From the NCBI RefSeq assembly GCF_012927265.1, contig NZ_JABBGF010000001.1:928502-992501 (forward strand): a DNA stretch of 64,000 nt. The letters run 5' to 3'. Made by a program: the position numbers and the translations under genes. Origin of the DNA: Chryseobacterium cheonjiense (GTDB lineage Bacteria; Bacteroidota; Bacteroidia; Flavobacteriales; Weeksellaceae). How positions within the stretch are numbered: position 1 is the first letter of the stretch; each line of letters starts with the position of its first letter. Positions 16,883 through 24,780 of this stretch are shown here, piece after piece. Below the pieces are notes generated by a model. It ran no database searches. It was given only the letters and a program-made list of their open reading frames with translations, and had not been told where the DNA came from.

Positions 16883-18532
16883 ATGTTCGATAAGCAACAG
16901 CGAAAACTGAAAAGATCTGCAAAACTGATTTCCGTATTAAGCAAATACGGATTCAAAGATCTTCTGGCAAGAATGAATGTTGGAAATAAGCAGGCTGAGA
17001 TTTCTTCAGACCCCGAAGAAATTATCTCAAAAGGAACTGTTTATGAAAGAATAAGGCTGGCTTTGGAAGAGCTGGGACCTACCTTTGTAAAGCTTGGCCA
17101 GACATTCAGCAACCGGGAAGACCTTCTTCCGCCGGAACTCATTCAGGAGCTCCAGAAACTTCAGGATAAAGTAGATAAGGTAGAAATGAACGTTCCCGAA
17201 ATTCTCGAAAATGAATTTAATATCGCAGTTTCGGACTACTTTTCAGAAATTCAGGAAGAACCCTTGGCGACTGCTTCCATCGCACAGGTGTACAAAGCTG
17301 TGCTTACAGACGGAACACAGGTTATCCTTAAAATAAAAAAGCCGGATGTACAGAAAATCATTGAAGACGACCTTTTGTTGATCAAGGATCTCGAAAAACT
17401 CATTTCATCCTATTCTGAAATCGGAGAAAAACTTAATCTGAAACAGGCCATTTCCACTTTTGAAAAATCCCTGCTGGAAGAAGTTTCCTTGATTAATGAG
17501 AAAGAAAATATTCTTCAGTTCAGGAGAAATTTTAAAAACAGCAAAGAAACCTACGTTCCGCTGGTTTATGAAGAATTTTCCAACAACAATATCCTATGTA
17601 TGGAGTTTGTAGATGGAATTAAAGTAACGGACAAAGCCACACTTCTGGCCAATTCTATAAGTCCGGTTAATGTCTCCGAAGCAGGATTACGGCTTTTTGT
17701 TTCGCAGATTCTCGACTATGGTTTTTTTCACGCAGACCCTCACGCAGGGAATATTCTGGTGAAAAAAGACGGGAAAGTAGTTTTCATAGACTTTGGCGCT
17801 GTAGGTAAGATCCCTCCGAACGATAAAGAAATCCTGGAAGATCTCATTGTAAGTTTTGTCGCAAAAAATCCTCATAAGATCGTGCGGTATCTCAAAAAAA
17901 TGGCAGTAAGCTACCAGATCCCGGACGAAAGAAGATTCGAAGGCGATGTGGAAGACATTTTGGAGTTTGTGCACAGTACTTCTCTCAAAGAAATAGACCC
18001 TCACGCGGTCATGAACAAGATGAAAGATGTATTAAAGGATAACCGACTCTACATGCCGGATTATTTCTATCTTCTCTTCAAAGGAATAGGATTGATTGAG
18101 GGAGTAGGGCGCACCATTAATCCCGACCTCGATGTTGTTAAAAGCCTGCATCCTTACACGAAAAAAATATTCGCCAAAAAGATCAGTCCGCAGAATATTT
18201 TCAAAACCGGGATGGATAAAATGATGACCTTTACCGATAATGTAGATGAAATCCCAAGAGAATTACGTTCCGTGCTGCAGAAACTTGACGAAAATAAATT
18301 CACCGTCACCAGCGAAATTAAAAATATTGAGAAAACCAACCAGTTAATAAAATCAAGTGTTGTTAATCTCATTCTTACAATGATACTTGGTGCAAACATC
18401 ATTGCTACAGCAATTGTCTTTGTTTCGGAATCCGGCCCTAAAATCGGGGAAATGTCTCTTGTAGCCGTTCTCGGATTTGTATTTTCGGTAATACTAACAA
18501 TTATTATTTTGCTGAGAATTACCAGGAAATAA
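16883..18532 (+). CDS. ABC1/UbiB-family atypical protein kinase-like protein
   Basis: 549-residue AarF/UbiB/ADCK family protein. Family marks include the KxGQ motif FVKLGQTFSNRED (68-80), the alanine-rich nucleotide loop ATASIAQVYK (129-138), the lysine segment VILKIKKP, the catalytic/metal motif HADPHAGNIL, and the DFG-like FIDFGAVG. Two hydrophobic helices at the C-terminus (about 492-546) would anchor it in the inner membrane. UbiB proteins support isoprenoid quinone biosynthesis or lipid handling; this organism would make menaquinone, so a ubiquinone-specific role is unlikely. It stands alone and converges on the HxlR gene. Confidence 0.9.
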   Translation: MFDKQQRKLKRSAKLISVLSKYGFKDLLARMNVGNKQAEISSDPEEIISKGTVYERIRLALEELGPTFVKLGQTFSNREDLLPPELIQELQKLQDKVDKVEMNVPEILENEFNIAVSDYFSEIQEEPLATASIAQVYKAVLTDGTQVILKIKKPDVQKIIEDDLLLIKDLEKLISSYSEIGEKLNLKQAISTFEKSLLEEVSLINEKENILQFRRNFKNSKETYVPLVYEEFSNNNILCMEFVDGIKVTDKATLLANSISPVNVSEAGLRLFVSQILDYGFFHADPHAGNILVKKDGKVVFIDFGAVGKIPPNDKEILEDLIVSFVAKNPHKIVRYLKKMAVSYQIPDERRFEGDVEDILEFVHSTSLKEIDPHAVMNKMKDVLKDNRLYMPDYFYLLFKGIGLIEGVGRTINPDLDVVKSLHPYTKKIFAKKISPQNIFKTGMDKMMTFTDNVDEIPRELRSVLQKLDENKFTVTSEIKNIEKTNQLIKSSVVNLILTMILGANIIATAIVFVSESGPKIGEMSLVAVLGFVFSVILTIIILLRITRK

Positions 18533-18541
18533 CAGATTTTC

Positions 18542-18889
18542 TTAGTGTGATTTAATTCCGTAATCGTGCATAAGTTCCGTTCCGTAATTTCTGAGGATGG
18601 CAACGATCTCAGAAGCCTTTTTACCTCTTTCAGTGATAGAGTACTCTGTTCTAGGCGGAACCTCCGGAAAAATTTCTTTTGTGATAAAACCGTCCTCCGT
18701 CAATTCTTTCAAGCATTTGGAAAGCATCCGGTGCGAAATATGGGGAATACTGCCGGCTAGCTCAGAATAACGCCATGGCTTGTCTTTTACACGCCAGAGA
18801 ATAGGCATTTTGTAGGTTCCTCCGATTTTGCTTAATGCAAATTCCACCGGATTATGAAAAAGATGATTATCCGAAATAAAATCAGGCAT
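18542..18889 (-). CDS. HxlR-family transcriptional regulator
   Basis: 115-residue winged-helix regulator of the HxlR/MarR-like type. It has the family order CP-less N-terminus, ALSKIGGTYKMPILWRV (19-35), the recognition helix region WRYSELAGSIPHISHRMLSK, then the wing EVPPRTEYSITERGKK. Many HxlR proteins sense redox or electrophiles through an N-terminal cysteine; the only cysteine here is in LSKCLKEL. It is divergent from the NADP-binding reductase at 19013, which is its likely target through the inverted repeat at 18922-18962. Confidence 0.9.
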   Translation of the reverse strand: MPDFISDNHLFHNPVEFALSKIGGTYKMPILWRVKDKPWRYSELAGSIPHISHRMLSKCLKELTEDGFITKEIFPEVPPRTEYSITERGKKASEIVAILRNYGTELMHDYGIKSH

Positions 18890-18914
18890 ACTTACATTTT
18901 TGTGTGTTTCTCAC

Positions 18915-18944
18915 AAAGATAGACAATATAGATTTTTATCCAAA
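18915..18944 (-). promoter_or_regulatory. Promoter of the HxlR regulator
   Basis: On the minus strand TTTG (18944-18941), an 18-base spacer and TATCTTTG (18922-18915) match the Bacteroidota promoter. It overlaps the inverted repeat 18922-18962, consistent with self-repression. Confidence 0.6.
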
Positions 18945-18962
18945 TAGGAAACTATATTTGTC
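18922..18962. promoter_or_regulatory. Candidate HxlR operator and + strand promoter
   Basis: GACAATATAG (18922-18931) and CTATATTTGTC (18952-18962) form an inverted repeat with one base inserted. The right arm contains TATATTTG (18953-18960), a -7 element for the reductase gene on the + strand, and the left arm touches the regulator's own -7 element. Binding here would cover both promoters. Confidence 0.5.
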
Positions 18963-19012
18963 CTGTCAATCGTAAATAATATCATCAGTATAATCTAAAT
19001 CAACAATAAATT

Positions 19013-19627
19013 ATGAATATTGCAATTATCGGTTCGGGAAATGTAGGCGGAGCATTGGCCCAGCAATGGATTAAAGCCGGACACAATGTTTTGATAGGAG
19101 CGCAGTTTCCTCTCAGTGAAAAGAATATTGCTTTGGCAACAAAAATTGGTGAAGACCGTTTCGCAGTGATAGAAAATGCAGTGAAGCAATGTGAAGTAAT
19201 TCTCATTGCAACACCTCCGGAAGCCATTTTTGAAATTCTGCAAAAGTTAGGCGATGCTTCGGGAAAAATAATCATTGATGCGACCAATGCTATTATGAAA
19301 ACTCCGGAACCATATAAAACCGTTTACCATGCATTAGCAGATAAAACAAATGCAGAAGTCGTAAAATGCTTTAATACTACGGGTTTTGAAAATATGCTGA
19401 ATCCTTTATACAAAGGCGAAGGAATTGATATGTTTATGGCAGGTGACAGCGAAAATGCAAAAGAGGTTGCTAAAAAACTGGCGCTGGATTGCGGTTTTGG
19501 ATCATGTATAGATTTTGGAAAATCCGATAAAGTAGAATTGCTGGAGAAGTTTGCGCTTTCCTGGATCAATCTGGCGATTATGCAGGAAATGGGGCGTGAT
19601 CTCGCATTTAAAATCATTCGCAGATAG
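19013..19627 (+). CDS. NADP-dependent reductase, coenzyme-F420-reductase-like fold
   Basis: 204-residue cytosolic protein with an N-terminal Rossmann loop IIGSGNVGGALAQQW (4-18), IATPPEAIF and ATNAIMKT segments typical of the NADP oxidoreductase, F420-dependent family (also called NADPH-dependent F420 reductase-like). The organism is not expected to have F420, so the protein most likely reduces another small substrate with NADP(H). Its gene is divergent from an HxlR regulator, a frequent arrangement for inducible reductases. Confidence 0.82.
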   Translation: MNIAIIGSGNVGGALAQQWIKAGHNVLIGAQFPLSEKNIALATKIGEDRFAVIENAVKQCEVILIATPPEAIFEILQKLGDASGKIIIDATNAIMKTPEPYKTVYHALADKTNAEVVKCFNTTGFENMLNPLYKGEGIDMFMAGDSENAKEVAKKLALDCGFGSCIDFGKSDKVELLEKFALSWINLAIMQEMGRDLAFKIIRR

Positions 19628-19684
19628 CCGGAAATCAATATTTAAAAGCCTGAAAGCGGCATTTATTTCCAAAAATTAATTGCC

Positions 19685-19692
19685 TATCTTTG
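19685..19692 (+). promoter_or_regulatory. -7 element immediately before the helicase start
   Basis: TATCTTTG ends only four bases before the ATG at 19697. With the usual distance from -7 element to start site, transcription would begin at or next to the A of the ATG, giving a leaderless mRNA. Confidence 0.55.
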
Positions 19693-19696
19693 CAAA

Positions 19697-21049
19697 ATGG
19701 AAAAACTCACTTTTGCAGATTTTGACCTTCCGGTTAAAATTCTTGATGTTTTAGCAGATCTGGAATTATTCGAGCCTACACCCATTCAGGAAAAAAGCCT
19801 GAAACCGATACTCTCAGGGCGTGATGTGATGGGAATTGCACAGACCGGTACAGGAAAAACGCTGGCCTATCTTTTACCTGTCCTTAAAACCTGGAAATAT
19901 AATAAAAACGGAAATCCTACGGTTCTTATTCTTGTGCCCACAAGGGAGCTTGTAGTACAGGTGACGGAAATTATTGAAAAGCTGACAGAAAATATCACAG
20001 CAAGAGTGATCGGAATCTATGGAGGTAAAAATATCAATACGCAGAAACTTTTGTTCGACAGTGGATGTGATATTTTAGTGGGAACTCCGGGAAGAGTGAT
20101 GGATCTGGCGATTGATAATGCCATTTCCTTAAAAGAAGTTCAGAAGCTGATTATTGATGAGTTTGATGAAATGCTGAATCTTGGTTTCAGACCACAGCTG
20201 ACGCATATTTTCGAAATGATGAAAGAGAAGAGACAGAACATTCTTTTTTCAGCTACCATGACTGATGCTGTAGATGAGATGCTGGACCAGTATTTTGCCA
20301 GTCCGGTAGAGATTTCCCTTGCAAAATCAGGTACTCCGCTTGAAAAAATTGAGCAGACTGCCTATAAAGTCGAAAATTTCAATACGAAGATCAACCTTCT
20401 CGAATATTTATTGAAGCGGGACGAAGATATGTCAAAAGTATTGATTTTCAACAATAATAAGAAAAACGCAGATCTTCTTTTTACCAAAATTAATGAGCTT
20501 TTCCCTGATCAGTTTGATGTGATCCACTCCAATAAGTCCCAGAACTACAGGCTGAAAGCCATGAAGAGTTTTGAAAATGAAGAGATAAGAGGTCTTATTA
20601 CCACAGACGTCATGGCGAGAGGTCTTGATATTTCGGATATTACCCATGTTATCAATTTTGAAACTCCGGATATTCCGGAGCAGTACATCCACAGAATCGG
20701 TAGAACGGGTAGAGCAGACAAAGACGGTAAAGCAGTGACATTTGTTACCAAAAAGGAGGAACCGTTGATTCTGGACATCGAATTGCTGATGGATAAGGAG
20801 CTGAAATTTATCGACTTCCCTGAAGAGGTGAAAATTAATCCTAAGAAAATTGCTTCTGAAGAAGAAGTGGTATCCATGAAAAATCCTGCTCAGGTAAAAC
20901 TGAATGAAGGGGGAGGAGCATTCCACGAAAAGAAAGACAAAAATAAGAAGGAAAACTGGGGAGGCCCATCCAAAAGAAAAGCGCCGAAAAAGTTCGGTGC
21001 CAACAGAGCCCAGCAAAAAGCAATTTCAAAATCCAAGAAAAAGAAATAA
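19697..21049 (+). CDS. DEAD-box family ATP-dependent RNA helicase (DEFD variant)
   Basis: 450-residue RNA helicase with all core motifs: Q motif around F25-Q31 (FEPTPIQ), motif I AQTGTGKT (48-55), Ia PTRELV (81-86), GTPGR (129-133), motif II, SAT, and motif VI HRIGRTGR. Motif II reads DEFD (154-157) rather than DEAD, a conservative departure at the third position. After residue 385 the tail is strongly basic with KKDKNKKEN and KSKKKK, a typical RNA-binding extension. Likely role: ribosome assembly or RNA turnover, especially in the cold. A bidirectional terminator separates it from the convergent gene at 21091. Confidence 0.94.
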   Translation: MEKLTFADFDLPVKILDVLADLELFEPTPIQEKSLKPILSGRDVMGIAQTGTGKTLAYLLPVLKTWKYNKNGNPTVLILVPTRELVVQVTEIIEKLTENITARVIGIYGGKNINTQKLLFDSGCDILVGTPGRVMDLAIDNAISLKEVQKLIIDEFDEMLNLGFRPQLTHIFEMMKEKRQNILFSATMTDAVDEMLDQYFASPVEISLAKSGTPLEKIEQTAYKVENFNTKINLLEYLLKRDEDMSKVLIFNNNKKNADLLFTKINELFPDQFDVIHSNKSQNYRLKAMKSFENEEIRGLITTDVMARGLDISDITHVINFETPDIPEQYIHRIGRTGRADKDGKAVTFVTKKEEPLILDIELLMDKELKFIDFPEEVKINPKKIASEEEVVSMKNPAQVKLNEGGGAFHEKKDKNKKENWGGPSKRKAPKKFGANRAQQKAISKSKKKK

Positions 21050-21053
21050 CAAA

Positions 21054-21079
21054 AACTCCCGAATTTTCGGGAGTTTTTT
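21054..21079. terminator. Bidirectional terminator between the helicase and the convergent gene
   Basis: AACTCCCGAA / TTCGGGAGTT, a 10-base-pair perfect stem with a two-base centre, T tract on the right and A tract on the left, placed 5 bases after the helicase stop and 12 bases from the stop of the minus-strand gene. Confidence 0.85.
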
Positions 21080-21090
21080 GTTGTTATCAA

Positions 21091-21567
21091 TTAAAAATCA
21101 TTGTCTTCATCCTCATCAAGAAAATCGAGTTCGTCATCATTCTGAATGTAGTCGTGAGATATTCCCGGAGGATTAAATAATCCCCAATCATCAACAATAA
21201 AATGTTTAGGGTCAAATCCGGCTACCCATTCCACAAACAAAATGCGGAATTCTTCTATAAGATTTCTGATCAGTTTGTAATATTTTGAATCTGTAAACCC
21301 GAACATTTCAAGATTATTTCCGCTAACCATAATATCTCTTGCTGCTTTACGGATAATTGCGGCATTCTCCATCTTGATGTCATATAGTTTTACAGCTTCG
21401 GCACCAGATATTTTAGCCTGAATAACCATACTGTCTTCAAGCAGATTAATCTTTAGATGTTGCAGATAGTCATTATCTTCAGGAAACAGATCAGTAATGA
21501 TCTTTAACGTTTCGTAGATTTCCCCGGCTTTTTGATAAAGCGGTAAATTTCTAACCGATTCTCTCAT
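21091..21567 (-). CDS. Conserved hypothetical protein with predicted helical bundle and acidic tail
   Basis: 158 residues, no signal peptide, largely helical. Residues 1-120 give long amphipathic helices (YQKAGEIYETLKIITDLF, SKYYKLIRNLIEEFRILFVEWVAGF) reminiscent of four-helix-bundle proteins. The last 18 residues are almost all acidic. I do not recognise a family with certainty. Its ATG abuts the stop of the SGNH hydrolase gene (no gap), so the two are an operon. Confidence 0.65.
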   Translation of the reverse strand: MRESVRNLPLYQKAGEIYETLKIITDLFPEDNDYLQHLKINLLEDSMVIQAKISGAEAVKLYDIKMENAAIIRKAARDIMVSGNNLEMFGFTDSKYYKLIRNLIEEFRILFVEWVAGFDPKHFIVDDWGLFNPPGISHDYIQNDDELDFLDEDEDNDF

Positions 21568-22221
21568 TTATTTCATATAAGGATTCATTACGGAAGTCCA
21601 GAGTTTGTAACCCTCCGGCGTCATATGAAGCATATCTTCTACAAAAAGATCCTTTCTTACATTGCCTTTAGCATCCTGCATTACTTTAGTGATATCAATA
21701 AACTCTGCATTCGGCTGTTTTTTCATGAAAGCGGCAATTTTTTTATTGGCTTCTTTCATCTGCGGCCAAAGCTTTTCGCGGCTCGGAGAATATTTAATGG
21801 AGATATAATCAACTTCAATTTTCGGGAATTTAGCTCTTATTTTCTGATAAAAAGTTTTGAAGCGTTCTACCACAACATCAGCTTTCAGTTTGTCATCATC
21901 CGCAAAATCGTTCTCTCCGCAATAAATAATAATCTGTTTTGGCTGGTAATTTAAAAGATCATTGGCAAAATAATTAAGATCCGTTAATCTTGAACCGCCG
22001 AAGCCTCTGTTAATAATGGTTTTATCAGGGAAATAATTGGCGACATCCGTCCATTTTGTAAATGATGAGCTTCCAATCAGGAGGATGGCATCTTTAGGTG
22101 GCGGTGTTTCCTGATCCTGTTTTTTGAAATTCTCTATGTCCTGCCAGAACATCGGTTTTTTTTCCTGTGAAAAGAAAAGGGCAAAAGTCAGCAATAGAAA
22201 TGCTGATAACATCTTCTTCAT
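21568..22221 (-). CDS. SGNH/GDSL-type esterase, exported
   Basis: 217-residue protein with a signal peptide (MKKMLSAFLLLTFALFFSQ). The four SGNH blocks are visible: nucleophile serine in LIGSSSF (block I), glycine in GFGGSRL (II), asparagine in GEND (III), and the D-x-x-H pair in DMLHMTPEG (V). Such enzymes hydrolyse acyl or acetyl esters of carbohydrates, lipids or peptidoglycan, here in the periplasm or outside. It is transcribed first in an operon with the acidic-tailed protein. Confidence 0.9.
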   Translation of the reverse strand: MKKMLSAFLLLTFALFFSQEKKPMFWQDIENFKKQDQETPPPKDAILLIGSSSFTKWTDVANYFPDKTIINRGFGGSRLTDLNYFANDLLNYQPKQIIIYCGENDFADDDKLKADVVVERFKTFYQKIRAKFPKIEVDYISIKYSPSREKLWPQMKEANKKIAAFMKKQPNAEFIDITKVMQDAKGNVRKDLFVEDMLHMTPEGYKLWTSVMNPYMK

Positions 22222-22251
22222 TGTATAATCATTTTAAAAATTCCGTTTCAT

Positions 22252-22279
22252 AAAAAAACTCCCGGAATCTCGGGAGTTT
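22252..22279 (-). terminator. Intrinsic terminator of the lipocalin-like gene
   Basis: On the minus strand ACTCCCG, loop AGATTC, CGGGAGT followed by seven T residues. It lies 5-30 bases past the stop of the gene at 22284. Confidence 0.8.
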
Positions 22280-22283
22280 CATT

Positions 22284-22745
22284 TTATCTTTTTAAAGAAA
22301 TGTAGGTGTAGTCAATCACCTGATCTCCATTCTGGTCAATATTCCCGAACATCTGTTTAAGCTTCATTTCCGAACTTGTAAGAACAACTACCTGATACGG
22401 CCGTGGGCTGTCATTGGTATATTTTATGGTTAGATTCTTAGTCTCTGTATCATAATCATACGTTCCTTCCGATTTGTAAGCGAGCTGACAGTCTGTTCCT
22501 GTTCCGGTATAAGCTGAAAAAGCGGTATAAAAATCCGTTCTGTATTCCATCGTATTTTTGGTTTCACATCCGGTTGGAACAGTGGTTCCGAGAACTGTTT
22601 TATCGTCTTTTCCTGAAATTACTTCTGTTTTACTGATTTTCCATTCACCTTTCATCATATCCATTTCATACGCTTGGATATCGTCATCTTCACAAGAACT
22701 AAGCACGAATGCTGAAAAGGCAAATAAAAGTAATTGTTTTTTCAT
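22284..22745 (-). CDS. Lipocalin-like lipoprotein
   Basis: 153 residues with a type II signal peptide (MKKQLLLFAFSAFVLSSC, lipobox LSSC) followed by an acidic EDDD linker. The remaining part starts MMKGEWKISKTEV and ends in beta strands, resembling the short lipocalin-like domains common among Bacteroidota lipoproteins. The acidic residues after the cysteine resemble the surface-export signal known for Bacteroidota lipoproteins, so it may be surface exposed. Ligand unknown. Confidence 0.75.
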   Translation of the reverse strand: MKKQLLLFAFSAFVLSSCEDDDIQAYEMDMMKGEWKISKTEVISGKDDKTVLGTTVPTGCETKNTMEYRTDFYTAFSAYTGTGTDCQLAYKSEGTYDYDTETKNLTIKYTNDSPRPYQVVVLTSSEMKLKQMFGNIDQNGDQVIDYTYISLKR

Positions 22746-22750
22746 TTTTA

Positions 22751-22758
22751 CAAATTTA
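22751..22758 (-). promoter_or_regulatory. -7 element immediately before the lipocalin-like gene
   Basis: TAAATTTG on the minus strand ends five bases before the ATG at 22745, again suggesting a leaderless or nearly leaderless message. Confidence 0.5.
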
Positions 22759-22934
22759 AGAATATGCTAAAATATAAATAAATTTGAAATATTTCTAATG
22801 AAATCAAGGTTTTTTAAACGAATGTTTGTAAACAAAATAATTTTGACAAAAGTTTGCAGATGGTTCTCGTAGGTTGATTATCAATTTCCTGATTTAGGAA
22901 ACTTCCATCATTCATCTTCAGGCTTTCTGTTTCT

Positions 22935-24098
22935 TTAATAACTCATTTCTACAATCTTCCTGGCATCCTGAGGCGTAAGTTTTCTGTATTCTCCGAGACC
23001 GGTCCAGTTTCTTTCTGTGAATGCCTTTTCCACTCGTTCTGCCGTTCCCTGGAAATCTTCGGTATATTCCGAAAGTTTAGTCTGGATGTGCAGGCTGTGG
23101 AAAAATTCTTCCAGCTTTCTGATTCCAGCTTCTGCCTTTTCTTCAACAGTTCCGTTCTTTATTGCCCACACTCTTTCCGCATATTGGGCCAATTTTCCTT
23201 TTTTAGATTCAAAATTATAGCGGTAATGAGAAGGCGCAATAATGGCTAAGGTTCTCGCATGATCAATTCCGAAATATGCCGTCAGTTCATGGCCCATTGC
23301 ATGAACGGCCCAATCGGTAATCACACCTTTCTGGATAAGTCCGTTTAAAGCCATTGTACAGCACCACATAAAATTTCCGGCTGCTTCGTAATCGAAATCA
23401 TCGGCCAGAACTTTGGGCGCCGTTTCCTGTAGACTGATCAGTATGCTTTCTGCAATCCTTTCCTGCAAATCTGCTGACGAGGGAGCAGTCATATACTGTT
23501 CCAAAACGTGAGTATAGGCATCTGTTAAGCCATTTACAATTTGTCTTGAAGGTATCGATTTCACCACTTCCGGATCCAATACTGAAAATTGCGGGAAGAG
23601 GCCGGGACCCCCGGAAGACAATTTTTCATTGGTTTCTCTTCTTGAAATTACATAGCCGGAATTCATTTCAGATCCTGTTGCAGGTAATGTCAGAACCGTT
23701 CCGAAAGGCAATCCTTCTCCTTCAAAAGTTCTTACGGATTTGGTAAGAATTTCCCAAGGCTCGCCGTCGTAATTGGCTGCTGCAGATAGAAATTTTGTTC
23801 CGTCGATTACTGAACCTCCGCCAACGGCCAGAAGAAAATCGATATCTTTTTCTTTAATGAATTGTAACGCATTGATCAGAACTTCATATTCAGGATTGGC
23901 AGGAACACCGCCGAATTCATAAATAGCATGATCTTTTAACGCCTCCTTTACCTGATCGTAAACGCCATTATTTTTAATGCTTCCGCCACCATAAATCATT
24001 AAGATTCTTGCGTCAGAAGGAATTTCTTTGGAGATTTTTGCAATTTCCCCTTTTCCGAAAAGTATTTTGGTTGGATTTTTAAACTCGAAATTAAGCAT
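22935..24098 (-). CDS. yqhD: NADPH-dependent iron-type alcohol dehydrogenase (YqhD/butanol dehydrogenase class)
   Basis: 387-residue group III alcohol dehydrogenase. The N-terminal half binds NADPH (YGGGSIKNNGVYDQV at 36-50, AVGGGSVIDGTKF at 91-103). The metal ligands D193, H197, H266 and H280 match those of E. coli YqhD with a constant offset of one. These enzymes reduce toxic aldehydes such as methylglyoxal and lipid-peroxidation products. It is a single gene with a TACATTTG -7 element at 24121-24128 (minus strand). Confidence 0.92.
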   Translation of the reverse strand: MLNFEFKNPTKILFGKGEIAKISKEIPSDARILMIYGGGSIKNNGVYDQVKEALKDHAIYEFGGVPANPEYEVLINALQFIKEKDIDFLLAVGGGSVIDGTKFLSAAANYDGEPWEILTKSVRTFEGEGLPFGTVLTLPATGSEMNSGYVISRRETNEKLSSGGPGLFPQFSVLDPEVVKSIPSRQIVNGLTDAYTHVLEQYMTAPSSADLQERIAESILISLQETAPKVLADDFDYEAAGNFMWCCTMALNGLIQKGVITDWAVHAMGHELTAYFGIDHARTLAIIAPSHYRYNFESKKGKLAQYAERVWAIKNGTVEEKAEAGIRKLEEFFHSLHIQTKLSEYTEDFQGTAERVEKAFTERNWTGLGEYRKLTPQDARKIVEMSY

Positions 24099-24261
24099 AG
24101 TCCTTAAATTTATTTTAATTCAAATGTACGCAATGCTTAATGAAAACAGAGTTAATGAAATTTTAAAATTTTAATGATTTAATTTTATGAAAGCTATCGG
24201 AATTATTTTGGAATTTAAATACTAAAAAACTTTAACCTTGCCTGTTTCAAGATAATACTTC

Positions 24262-24371
24262 GTCAGTTCGAGTAGAAATTCTGAACGAATTTTGTATCGA
24301 GAACCTACTAATAGCAAAAGTTCTCGATACAATTTTCCTCCATTTCATTACGGAAAATAACTCGAACCGAC
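24262..24371. repeat. Long imperfect palindrome with GTYRGTTCGAGT ends
   Basis: The left arm begins GTCAGTTCGAGTAG (24262) and ends TTTTGTATCGAGAAC (24304); the right arm begins GTTCTCGATACAATTTT (24320) and ends ACTCGAACCGAC (24371). About 45 bases pair on each side around a 15-base centre. It looks like a non-coding repeat with terminal inverted repeats, immediately left of the periodic array, whose units also contain TTCGAGTAG at 24454-24462. Confidence 0.8.
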
Positions 24372-24402
24372 ACATCATAATAATTTTTTACATAAAACGG
24401 CA

Positions 24403-24633
24403 TTCAGGCATTCCGATGAGACCATCAACTACTCCGATGAGATCGTTAAGCACTTCGAGTAGAGGATCAATAAGTTAGATGAATCAATCAAGTGTTTAGA
24501 ATACAGAATCAATCATTTAGATGAATCAATCAAGTATTTAGAATGGGCAATCAACCACTCCGAAGAGCCGATCAACCACTCCGAAGAGCCGATCAACTGC
24601 TCCGACGAGGCAATCAAGTACAATTTGTTATTT
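24403..24633. repeat. Exact 21-base-period tandem array (11 units)
   Basis: Units start at 24403, 24424, 24445, 24466, 24487, 24508, 24529, 24550, 24571, 24592 and 24613 with no change of period. Two neighbouring units (24550, 24571) are nearly identical, while others have diverged into two subtypes (ACTCCGAWGAG and TTTAGATGAA / TTTAGAAT). One frame reads as heptads such as INHSEEP, INHSEEP, INCSDEA and INHLDES, IKYLEWA, but with a TAG at 24460 and no in-frame ATG. Contiguous units with no spacers exclude a CRISPR array. Confidence 0.85.
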
Positions 24634-24780
24634 TTCAATGCTTTATAGCTTCGTTGAAAAGGTGAATCAGTTAAAGAATACGCTGTATAGTAGAATACGG
24701 ACCTATTTTAAACGTAAAAAGTAATTCTGTGTATAAAATAAGCTGTGGATAGTAATAGAAATAAGAATGATGTATTCATA

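Larger units (their letters stand above)
24099..24780. other. 682-base non-coding region with palindrome and 21-base periodic repeat
   Basis: Between two minus-strand genes. It contains the yqhD -7 element (24121-24128), a long imperfect palindrome (24262-24371), an eleven-unit 21-base periodic array (24403-24633), and then about 150 AT-rich bases. No start-to-stop gene covers the array. Confidence 0.7.

Noticed and set aside
20432..21016. Long minus-strand reading frame (194 codons) inside the helicase gene
   Set aside because: Antisense shadow of a well-conserved coding region, with a composition unlike a real protein.
24403..24633. CRISPR array
   Set aside because: Units are contiguous 21-mers with gradual divergence; there are no unique spacers and no cas genes in the window.
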